Source: an uncultured Flammeovirgaceae bacterium (lineage in GTDB: Bacteria > Bacteroidota > Bacteroidia > Cytophagales > Cyclobacteriaceae). From it: a stretch of 5,454 nucleotides of DNA. Positions 1 through 5,454 of the stretch are shown here, in pieces. The notes below the pieces were generated by a model that ran no database searches, was not told where the DNA came from, and saw nothing but the letters and a program-made list of their open reading frames with translations. The stretch spans positions 1 to 5,454 of the forward strand of contig CAMPJM010000311.1 in assembly GCA_946886805.1 (NCBI GenBank), in the 5' to 3' direction. The position numbers and the translations under genes were made by a program. Numbering within the stretch: the stretch's first letter is position 1; each line of letters opens with the position of its first letter.

Positions 1-32
1 TTTTTTGGAATTCCTATTATATTTGCCCCTGT

Positions 33-51
33 ATTTATAATTAGTCTAAAT
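33..51. promoter_or_regulatory. 19-bp imperfect dyad, candidate metalloregulator operator
   Basis: Seen: two 9-nt arms (33-41 ATTTATAAT and 43-51 AGTCTAAAT) flank a single central base at 42. They agree as inverted repeats at 7 of 9 positions, and the flanking pair 32/52 also matches. The 9-1-9 geometry is that of Fur and DtxR/IdeR-type operators, and the site lies just upstream of the expected -33 region of an iron-type uptake operon. Inference: iron-responsive repression of the operon. The sequence does not match the classical Fur box closely and A/T-rich DNA produces chance dyads, so the regulator family is left open. Confidence 0.35.
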
Positions 52-77
52 AAATTTTTTTTCTCACTTACGATTAA

Positions 78-85
78 TAAATTTG
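78..85 (+). promoter_or_regulatory. Bacteroidota-type -7 promoter box (TAnnTTTG)
   Basis: The octamer TAAATTTG matches the Bacteroidota sigma-A -7 consensus TAnnTTTG at every fixed position. The expected -33 element, about 19-21 nt upstream, falls in a run of T (55-62) with no TTTG, so that half is weak. Transcription would begin near 90-93, leaving a leader of about 15 nt to the ATG at 108 or about 33 nt to the TTG at 125. The box contains the TTG at 83, the most upstream possible start codon of the receptor gene, which argues against that codon being used. Confidence 0.5.
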
Positions 86-107
86 TGGCAGATTTATTAC
101 TTAAATA

Positions 108-128
108 ATGGCAACAGCAAAATTTTGA
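108..128 (+). other. Six-codon leader ORF overlapping the receptor start
   Basis: The only ATG between the promoter box and the receptor reading frame opens a mini-ORF coding MATAKF and ending in TGA at 126-128. That stop overlaps, by two bases, a TTG at 125-127 in the receptor frame. This stop/start overlap is the arrangement seen in translational reinitiation. Alternatively, one extra base in the A4T4 tract at 119-126 would join this ATG directly to the receptor and give an ordinary signal peptide of about 29 residues. It may therefore be a small leader, or the true receptor start displaced by an indel. The sequence alone cannot decide. Confidence 0.35.
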
Positions 129-2521
129 TTCAGCATATCAAAAACATCGGGGTCTTTTTAATCGTAGCTTGTTTTTCTAATATTCTTTGGGCTCAGAGTT
201 CGGATAAAGCACGCGTGTTGGGAACAGTGACATCTTCTTCAGGCGAAGTATTAATTGGCGTGACTGTTATGTTAAAAAATACCAACATCGGGACTTTCAC
301 AAACACCGAAGGTCGATTTGAAATTAAAGATATTCCACCAGGAAATTATGTGCTGCACGTGCGATACGTGGGTTTTGAAACAGAGGAAATAGCCTTGGAA
401 TTAAAGCCTTCTCAAAAACTCACTATAAATTTAGAACTTCACGAAGCAGCTCTGATGACCGATGAGGTGCAGGTAAATGGCAAATCCGTGACAAGACAAA
501 TAAACGAGCAATCCTTTGCTGTTACTGCAATTTCTGCCAAAGAGTTTTACAATAGCACTTCTGATGCTAAAGCGATGCTTAACAGAGTGTCGGGAGTGAG
601 GGTGTTGGAAGAAGGTGGTTTAGGGTCAGATCTGAGCTTTACACTAAATGGTTTTTCAGGCGATCAGGTTAAGTTTTTTTTGGATGGTATTCCCATGGAT
701 AAATTTGGCTCGTCCCTCAGCCTCAGTAGTATTCCTGTTAATATCATTGACAGAATTGAGGTTTACAAGGGTGTTGTTCCCGTATGGCTGGGTACAGATG
801 CCTTGGGTGGGGCTGTAAATATCATCACAAATCAACAGGCTAATTTCTTAGATGCTTCGTATTCATTCGGATCCTTTAACACCCATCGGGCGTCGCTTAA
901 TGGAGCGTATACGAACCCCCAAAACGGCTTTACTTTTCGAGGAAGCCTCAGCTACAATTATTCGGATAATAACTACAAAGTATGGGTTCCTATCGAAGAA
1001 GGAAACAATATAATCGATACCGCTGAGGTGGAAAGGTTTCATGACCGTTATCGCTCTGGAATCGCTAAACTGGAAACAGGTTGGGTAAACCGAAAGTTTG
1101 CCGATCAACTCCTGATTGGAATTATTGCATCAGGCGACGACAAAGAAATGCAGACTGGAACTACCATGAACAGTGTGTATGGTGGTATCACCCGGAACAG
1201 CCGGTCTGTGGTCCCTACGCTTAAATATAGCAAAGACAACCTTTTTACAGAGGGCTTAAATGTGAGCCTTTATACCGCTTATAATAGTACCACAAGCGAA
1301 GTAATTGATACGCTTCGCGGCGTTTCCTATAATTGGTTAGGCGATACCACCCTTACGCCTGGATCCGAGGATGGGGAGCTGTCCCGGACGTTTACCACCA
1401 TGGATGACCATGAATTTAACAGCCAGTTCAATGTCGGTTACATCATCCATCCTAAGCATTCATTGGTATTTAATTATTCGCTGTCGCATTTTCAAAGAGA
1501 GACCTTTGATGCAGAGAACCCCGATAAAATTGAAAATAAGTATCCAAAATCATTAAATAAGCAGGTAATGGGATTTGCTTATAAATTTGACCCCAATAAA
1601 AAATGGAGTGCTACACTTTTTGGAAAGTTCTATTTGCTGAAAGCGGAAACCAGTAAAGTGTTTGATGCCGCTCTTGAAACTGAGCGGACTGATGCATTTG
1701 AGGTTCGAAAGGAAAATGTGGGTTATGGATTGGCCAGTTCCTATTTTTTACTGCCCAAGCTTCAGCTAAAAGCATCTTACGAACATACATACCGTATGCC
1801 ATGGGCTTCTGAAATATTTGGCGACGGTTTGTTTATACAGTCCAATCCAGACCTTGGGCCAGAGCAAAGCCACAATCTTAACATTGGTGCAGCGTACGGC
1901 TTTCAACTTACTCCTGATCATCAGTTCAACATGGAAAGCAGCCTTATTTACCGAGAGTCAAAAGACTTAATCTATCAGGTTGTAACGGTGGCCAGTCCGC
2001 TAACGCACTATGACAATTTAAAAGAGACCAGGACATTGGGTGTGGAGGGAAATATTAAATATCAGTGGAAAGAAAAGTTGCGTCTGGGAGGCAATATTAC
2101 CTTTCAGGATATTACAGATCAGGCAGATTCTGTATACAATGAGTCCTATACCAATACCGGCTATCAAAAGAACTTCCAAAAAGGATTTCGGTTGCCCAAT
2201 AAACCTTATTTGTTTGGCAATGCAAATGCAGGACTTACTTTCAACAATGTTTTGTCTCAGGATGCTGTATTAAATATCAATTACTTTTTCAATTTCGTCG
2301 AGCAATATTTCCTCAGTTGGGCGGAATATGCTTCCAAAGACAATAAAGAGGTAATTCCAAGGCAAACTTCCCATGACCTGGAGCTCTCTTATAGCTTACA
2401 GGAGGGAAAATACAATATTTCAGTTGAGTGCCGAAACCTGACCGACGCCAGGCTTTATGATAAATATTACTTACAGAAGCCTGGACGGGCATTTTATATC
2501 AAGTTAAGATATGTTCTTTGA
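125..2521 (+). CDS. TonB-dependent outer-membrane receptor, probable ferric siderophore uptake (XusA-like)
   Basis: Role: a 22-strand-type outer-membrane channel that imports a bound ligand using energy from TonB. Seen, numbering from TTG 125 (798 aa): a signal peptide ending LWA at 21-23 with mature Gln24; a carboxypeptidase-regulatory-like domain at about 29-111 (GTVTSSSGEVLIGVTVML, then TEGRFEIKDIPPGNY); a TonB-box-like TDEVQVNG at 112-119; a plug at about 131-236, including FFLDGIPMD, RIEVYKGV and LGGAVNIITN; then a beta-barrel to the C-terminus. The final strand, FYIKLRYVL, ends in Leu instead of the usual aromatic. The length is normal for such receptors. Start: there is no in-frame ATG. 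TTG 83 would give 812 aa with a long N-region but sits inside the -7 box, so TTG 125 is preferred. The DUF4374 and PepSY genes downstream point to a ferric siderophore as substrate (inferred). A carbohydrate receptor is unlikely because there is no SusD partner. Confidence 0.93.
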   Translation: MIQHIKNIGVFLIVACFSNILWAQSSDKARVLGTVTSSSGEVLIGVTVMLKNTNIGTFTNTEGRFEIKDIPPGNYVLHVRYVGFETEEIALELKPSQKLTINLELHEAALMTDEVQVNGKSVTRQINEQSFAVTAISAKEFYNSTSDAKAMLNRVSGVRVLEEGGLGSDLSFTLNGFSGDQVKFFLDGIPMDKFGSSLSLSSIPVNIIDRIEVYKGVVPVWLGTDALGGAVNIITNQQANFLDASYSFGSFNTHRASLNGAYTNPQNGFTFRGSLSYNYSDNNYKVWVPIEEGNNIIDTAEVERFHDRYRSGIAKLETGWVNRKFADQLLIGIIASGDDKEMQTGTTMNSVYGGITRNSRSVVPTLKYSKDNLFTEGLNVSLYTAYNSTTSEVIDTLRGVSYNWLGDTTLTPGSEDGELSRTFTTMDDHEFNSQFNVGYIIHPKHSLVFNYSLSHFQRETFDAENPDKIENKYPKSLNKQVMGFAYKFDPNKKWSATLFGKFYLLKAETSKVFDAALETERTDAFEVRKENVGYGLASSYFLLPKLQLKASYEHTYRMPWASEIFGDGLFIQSNPDLGPEQSHNLNIGAAYGFQLTPDHQFNMESSLIYRESKDLIYQVVTVASPLTHYDNLKETRTLGVEGNIKYQWKEKLRLGGNITFQDITDQADSVYNESYTNTGYQKNFQKGFRLPNKPYLFGNANAGLTFNNVLSQDAVLNINYFFNFVEQYFLSWAEYASKDNKEVIPRQTSHDLELSYSLQEGKYNISVECRNLTDARLYDKYYLQKPGRAFYIKLRYVL

Positions 2522-2556
2522 CATTTAATAATCATGTACAACCTCAATAAATAAAA

Positions 2557-3777
2557 ATGTTTTTAAATAACTCAGTTAGGCAATGGACATTGGCATGTAT
2601 AAGCCTTTGCGCAGTCGTGTTTTCAACCTCTTGTGATGATAATGAAAATAATCCGGATCCGGTTGAAGCAGAAAATCCCTTTGTGCTCTCTCTTGCGATC
2701 CAGGGCAGCGAAGGCAACTTTACCTACTATACTGTTCCATTTGAAGATGTCATGAACGGGTCACTTTCTGCCGTTGGACAAGGCATAGAGCAGCCCGGTT
2801 ATTATGATTTCACTAAAATTGACAATACAATTTACAGCATTGGTGGTTTGGATGATGTAAATGTTGTGGGCATTTCTAAAAACGAAGATGGAGCACTCAG
2901 TCAAATAGGCAATGTTTCTTTCGACAATAGCCTTGAGGATTTAGTAAGGGCAGATGATAATACCTTGGTCGGTGTCGAGCTATCCCCGGCCTCCGACATC
3001 GTGAGATTCCATACAATTGACGCCAATACGGTGGAGGTAACCAGTACAAAAGAACACCCAGTTTCAGATATTACCGAACACGTAGGACCTTCTTATTCCG
3101 GCATGCGGATTAGCGGCAATCACGTGTTCCTCAGCTATTACATCAGCGATCCAACTTCTTATGCGACCCTTTATACCGATGAGGCAAAGATAGCCGTTTA
3201 CTCCTATCCAGAATTTGAATTTCTGAAAGTGATTAAAGATACCCGAACAGGCCCTATCGGAGGATTTAATATAAAATCAGGCTTAGTGAAAGACGAAAAA
3301 GGCGATGTTTACGCCCTCTCTCATTCCAATCCCGCAAATGGATATAGCCAGACTACCAAAGACGGTGGGATCCTACGCATTAGCAATGGCGAAACGGAAT
3401 TCGATCAGGACTATTTCTTTGATGTTGAAGCAATTACAGGTGGAAAAAATATTTCACATCTGAAGTACCTGGGCAATGGAAAAGCGTTTGCGGAAATCAA
3501 TATGCTGGAGAGCAGTGAACAGGAAACATGGTCTGACGCTCCCCTTAGGTCTGCAATTGTTGATCTTTACAATAAAACGGTTACCTACGTAGAGGGAGTA
3601 CCCGAACATACCGGCAATGGCAGAAGGTTGGCTGCGCTTTACGATGAAAACTATATCTATCTGAGCATTCCAGAAGATAACGGTATTTTTATCTACCGAA
3701 TTGATGTACAGAACCACACAGCAACAAGAGGCGCAGAGATAGAAGCCAACTTTTTGGCAGGAATTTTTAGGCTTTAG
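2557..3777 (+). CDS. DUF4374 lipoprotein, probable surface siderophore-binding partner (XusB-like)
   Basis: Seen (406 aa): a lipoprotein signal peptide of about 25 residues with a hydrophobic core TLACISLCAVVF and a lipobox STSC. The predicted lipidated residue is Cys26, followed by DDNENN. Acidic residues after the cysteine resemble Bacteroidota surface-export signals, so the protein may face outward. The mature part from about residue 41 shows DUF4374 hallmarks: YSIGGLDDVNVVGI (93-106), YSYPEFEFLKVIKDTRTGPI (215-234) and ALSHSNPANGYSQ (253-265). The many short strand/turn units suggest a beta-propeller fold (inference). Known: the B. thetaiotaomicron DUF4374 protein XusB binds ferric enterobactin and works with a TonB receptor. 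Context: it begins 35 nt after the receptor, with no terminator between, so it is probably co-transcribed. The ATG follows an A-rich leader with no Shine-Dalgarno sequence, usual for the phylum. Family assignment is firm; the ligand is not known. Confidence 0.9.
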   Translation: MFLNNSVRQWTLACISLCAVVFSTSCDDNENNPDPVEAENPFVLSLAIQGSEGNFTYYTVPFEDVMNGSLSAVGQGIEQPGYYDFTKIDNTIYSIGGLDDVNVVGISKNEDGALSQIGNVSFDNSLEDLVRADDNTLVGVELSPASDIVRFHTIDANTVEVTSTKEHPVSDITEHVGPSYSGMRISGNHVFLSYYISDPTSYATLYTDEAKIAVYSYPEFEFLKVIKDTRTGPIGGFNIKSGLVKDEKGDVYALSHSNPANGYSQTTKDGGILRISNGETEFDQDYFFDVEAITGGKNISHLKYLGNGKAFAEINMLESSEQETWSDAPLRSAIVDLYNKTVTYVEGVPEHTGNGRRLAALYDENYIYLSIPEDNGIFIYRIDVQNHTATRGAEIEANFLAGIFRL

Positions 3778-3798
3778 TGCCTAAACCAAGGATTATAA

Positions 3799-3834
3799 AT
3801 GCCAGCCTCAATCGTCTGACGGTGGAGCTGGCAT
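3799..3834 (+). terminator. Hairpin between genes 2 and 3: attenuator, partial terminator or mRNA-stabilising stem
   Basis: Seen: ATGCCAG (3799-3805) pairs with CTGGCAT (3828-3834). After a bulged C at 3806, CTC (3807-3809) pairs with GAG (3825-3827). One mismatch then leads to five more pairs (3811-3815 with 3819-3823, one of them G-U) around a CTG triloop. This is about 15 pairs in 36 nt. It is followed by AAATTTTATT, not an unbroken U-run, so full termination is doubtful. Inference: it lowers expression of the membrane gene relative to the two outer-membrane genes, or protects the upstream mRNA from 3' decay. Confidence 0.6.
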
Positions 3835-3864
3835 AAATTTTATTCAATTGTCATTTTATCTTCA

Positions 3865-5100
3865 ATGAAAAGCAGAAATAAAAAAGGAACGATAAGGCGA
3901 TTTAATGATTGGCTACACCTTTGGCTTGGTCTTATTTCGGGAATTGTAGTATTTATTGTGAGTATTACAGGTTGCTTTTATGCTTTTCAACAGGAGATAA
4001 AAGATGCATTAGAACCCTGGCGCTTTGTGGAGGTGCAAGACAAAGCCTTTGTGCCGCCCACCCAATTGTTGGATACGGCGCAAATATACATGCCGGGCGA
4101 GAAGCCTACCGGCCTTACCTATAGCAATGCAGAAGGTGCCGCAGCGGTAGGGTTTAGCTCCTTTGAAGATGGAGAGCGGTCTTTCACAGCCATATTTTTA
4201 AATCCCTACACCGGTGAATTTTTAAAAAAACAGCAGCTCCTCGGTGATGGGCAATTTGACTTTTTCAGGTTTGTTATCGATGGTCACCGCGCCCTTTGGT
4301 TGCCCTATGACATAGGCCGTCCTGTGGTGGGCGTGTGTACTCTCATTTTTGTAGTGTTGCTGTTTACCGGATTGGTCATGTGGTGGCCAAAAAAATGGAA
4401 GAAATCCGAGTTTAGAAAAAGCTTTAAAATAAAATGGAATGGCAGCTTCAAACGGGTAAATTATGACCTTCACAATGTCGTGGGTTTTTACAGCCTAATC
4501 TTAGCCTTCGTATTGGCAGTTACCGGGTTGGTTTGGAGCTTTGAGTGGTTTGCCGATTCCTTGTATTTTGTAACGTCGGGAGGAGAATCAAAGCCTGGAC
4601 ACCATCATCCACATTCTGATGTTTCAAAAGCAGGCACCTTTATCAATGATAGTATACCGCTTCTTGATCAGGCCTGGTACAAAACCCTGGCACAGGAGCC
4701 AAACGTACAGGGTATGTACATGTCGCCTTCTCCAGGTGACGAAGAGGATGCTATTGAAATTATAGCGTATCAGGATCACGGTACCTGGTATAACAGAAAT
4801 GTCTATTATTACGATCAATATACATTGGAACAATACCATATGCAGGGCGATAAATTTTCTGAGGCTGGCTTTGCAGACCAATTGGAAATGCTCAACTATG
4901 ACATACATATTGGGTCTGCGTTAGGTCTACCTGGTAAGGTTCTTGCCTTTTTTATCAGCCTTATTTGTGCCAGCTTGCCCATAACTGGCTTTTTGGTGTG
5001 GTTGAACAAAAAGAAAAAGCCAAAGAGAAGAACGTTGCCTCCTGGAATCAATCGAAAAAAGGACACTGTGCAAGCCTCAAAAGCTTATCAAAATGTATAG
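3865..5100 (+). CDS. PepSY-associated TM-helix inner-membrane protein, probable di-heme ferric-siderophore reductase (XusC/FoxB-like)
   Basis: Seen (411 aa): a basic N-terminus; four membrane helices at about 19-41, 151-174, 204-228 and 357-380; and a basic tail KKKKPKRR at 382-389. The charges place both ends and the 175-203 loop (KKWKKSEFRK) in the cytoplasm. Segments 42-148 and 229-356 are then periplasmic and would hold the PepSY-type domains. Each helix carries the family histidine: H18 (LHLWLGL), H141 (GHRALWLP), H203 (DLHNVVGFY) and H348 (YDIHIG). H18/H203 lie at the inner face and H141/H348 at the outer face, fitting two stacked b-hemes. Known: FoxB of Pseudomonas, in the same superfamily, is a di-heme siderophore reductase. 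An unusual HHHPH cluster (246-250) lies in the second periplasmic segment. No flavin or NAD(P)H-binding domain is present, so electrons must come from the quinone pool or a partner. The gene follows the lipoprotein by 87 nt. Family is firm; reductase activity is inferred. Confidence 0.9.
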   Translation: MKSRNKKGTIRRFNDWLHLWLGLISGIVVFIVSITGCFYAFQQEIKDALEPWRFVEVQDKAFVPPTQLLDTAQIYMPGEKPTGLTYSNAEGAAAVGFSSFEDGERSFTAIFLNPYTGEFLKKQQLLGDGQFDFFRFVIDGHRALWLPYDIGRPVVGVCTLIFVVLLFTGLVMWWPKKWKKSEFRKSFKIKWNGSFKRVNYDLHNVVGFYSLILAFVLAVTGLVWSFEWFADSLYFVTSGGESKPGHHHPHSDVSKAGTFINDSIPLLDQAWYKTLAQEPNVQGMYMSPSPGDEEDAIEIIAYQDHGTWYNRNVYYYDQYTLEQYHMQGDKFSEAGFADQLEMLNYDIHIGSALGLPGKVLAFFISLICASLPITGFLVWLNKKKKPKRRTLPPGINRKKDTVQASKAYQNV

Positions 5101-5138
5101 ATCAAAGCTGACTTCTTCTCTTTCCAATTCGATCATTT

Positions 5139-5181
5139 GCAGACAAAGGGGAGATGTAAATTCCCTTTATCTGCTTTTTTT
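5139..5181 (+). terminator. Rho-independent terminator closing the operon
   Basis: Seen: GCAGA (5139-5143) pairs with TCTGC (5170-5174). After a single C-A mismatch, AAAGGG (5145-5150) pairs with CCCTTT (5163-5168) around a 12-nt loop. The stem is followed immediately by seven T (5175-5181). It lies 38 nt after the stop codon of the PepSY gene and is the only strong terminator in the window, which supports reading the three genes as one transcription unit. Confidence 0.88.
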
Positions 5182-5276
5182 CTTCATTCTAAAAATTTGG
5201 ATTAGTAAATTTATAATAGCTCTTAATTTAATTAAAAGAAGCTAAATATCAGGATAAACTTCGGTAAAAGGCCCGC

Positions 5277-5326
5277 TATAAATTTTATTATGAATTTATT
5301 AAATCATGAATCATAATTAATTTATA
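5277..5326. repeat. A/T-rich imperfect inverted repeat
   Basis: Seen: 5277-5293 and 5311-5326 are reverse complements over 15 pairs (8 outer, 7 inner), interrupted by one T-T mismatch plus one bulged T at 5285-5286. The spacer of 17 nt contains the palindrome TCATGA (5304-5309). AATCAT also occurs as a direct repeat at 5302 and 5309. Only one of the 15 pairs is G-C, so the RNA stem would be weak. A protein-binding dyad, a cruciform, or chance in A/T-rich DNA are all possible. Confidence 0.5.
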
Positions 5327-5397
5327 AAGATTTCTTTTGCGAGATACACATGGCATTTTGCAAGAAACAAAGGCCGGACATCGCTATTAGAGAACCA

Positions 5398-5411
5398 GTT
5401 CTTCGTTCTTC
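5398..5411. repeat. Tandem heptamer GTTCTTC x2
   Basis: Two perfect adjacent copies of GTTCTTC. The first copy also forms part of the small dyad AGAAC-CA-GTTCT (5391-5402), and GTTC/GAAC recurs at the window end (5446-5454). No function can be assigned; the array is too short to be called a larger repeat element. Confidence 0.3.
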
Positions 5412-5454
5412 ACTCCTAAGATCGTCTGGGAGTATTTCAGGCAAAGTTCAGAAC

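Larger units (their letters stand above)
5182..5454. other. Non-coding or unassigned region after the operon
   Basis: No gene can be supported here. Positions 5182-5335 are very A/T-rich and contain the inverted repeat at 5277-5326. From about 5341 the composition becomes more balanced. Two open frames run off the window edge: plus strand from ATG 5350 (35 codons, MAFCKKQRPDIAIREPV...) and minus strand ending in TAA at 5389-5387 (21 codons, ...KYSQTILGVKNEELVL). Both are short enough to arise by chance. The minus-strand peptide has the more protein-like composition and could be the 3' end of a convergent gene, but I do not recognise it. No TAnnTTTG box is seen in this stretch. Confidence 0.5.

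Noticed and set aside
1..14. T-run followed by the palindrome GGAATTCC at the window start
   Set aside because: It could be the tail of an upstream terminator, but no stem is visible before the T-run because the window begins there. The palindrome is only 8 bp.
863..1108. Minus-strand open frame of 81 codons inside the receptor gene
   Set aside because: It lies wholly within a clear receptor coding frame and has no recognisable domain; it is a shadow of the coding strand. The same holds for the minus-strand frames at 1611-1802, 3454-3717, 4222-4473 and 4624-4908.
3834..3841. TAAATTTT as a -7 box for a separate promoter of the PepSY gene
   Set aside because: The final G of TAnnTTTG is missing and the -33 region would fall inside the hairpin with no TTTG at the right distance. 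Co-transcription is simpler.
3909..4124. Plus-strand open frame of 71 codons inside the PepSY gene
   Set aside because: It is out of frame within helix 1 and the first periplasmic segment of a well-supported membrane protein, with no domain of its own. Plus-strand frames at 1371-1556 and 2040-2273 are rejected for the same reason.
5212..5217. TATAAT hexamer as a promoter -10 box
   Set aside because: Bacteroidota primary sigma factors use TAnnTTTG instead of TATAAT, and such hexamers are expected by chance in this A/T-rich stretch.
5336..5360. Two TTTG motifs as a -33/-7 pair for a downstream gene
   Set aside because: The second motif lacks the TA of TAnnTTTG, and the spacing of about 13 nt between the boxes is far shorter than the usual 19-21.
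5266..5387. AAAGGCC and CGCTAT each occurring twice about 100 bp apart
   Set aside because: The words are 6-7 nt and their internal spacing differs between the copies, so chance is the simplest explanation. They are not treated as target-site or attachment repeats.

Overview
The window is a short stretch of a Bacteroidota chromosome. The main evidence is the first gene, an outer-membrane TonB-dependent receptor carrying the N-terminal carboxypeptidase-regulatory-like domain typical of that phylum. Other evidence is a DUF4374 lipoprotein, a family I know only from Bacteroidota, a perfect TAnnTTTG-type -7 promoter box, and A/T-rich leaders with no clear Shine-Dalgarno sequence. I cannot place it below phylum from this sequence alone.

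Layout: positions 1-82 are an A/T-rich leader with a 19-bp dyad (33-51), a candidate operator, and a TAnnTTTG box (78-85). Three same-strand genes follow: a TonB-dependent receptor (about 125-2521), a DUF4374 surface-type lipoprotein (2557-3777) and a four-helix PepSY inner-membrane protein (3865-5100). The first gap is 35 nt. The second is 87 nt and holds a strong hairpin (3799-3834). A clear intrinsic terminator (5139-5181) closes the unit. The rest, 5182-5454, is A/T-rich and then unassigned, with a long A/T inverted repeat at 5277-5326 and no gene I can support.

How the genes work together: the order receptor, DUF4374 lipoprotein, PepSY membrane protein is that of the Bacteroides thetaiotaomicron xusABC locus, which takes up ferric siderophores made by other bacteria. 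By analogy, the lipoprotein would capture a ferric siderophore at the cell surface, the receptor would move it across the outer membrane with TonB energy, and the PepSY protein would pass electrons through two hemes to reduce and release the iron. This is inference from family and order; the substrate cannot be read from the sequence. No siderophore synthesis genes, TonB/ExbBD, ABC transporter or regulator gene lies in the window.

The most unusual detail is at the start of the receptor gene. It has no in-frame ATG. The only ATG in the leader (108) opens a six-codon ORF whose TGA overlaps a TTG in the receptor frame, which suggests either translational coupling or a one-base deletion in an A4T4 tract.
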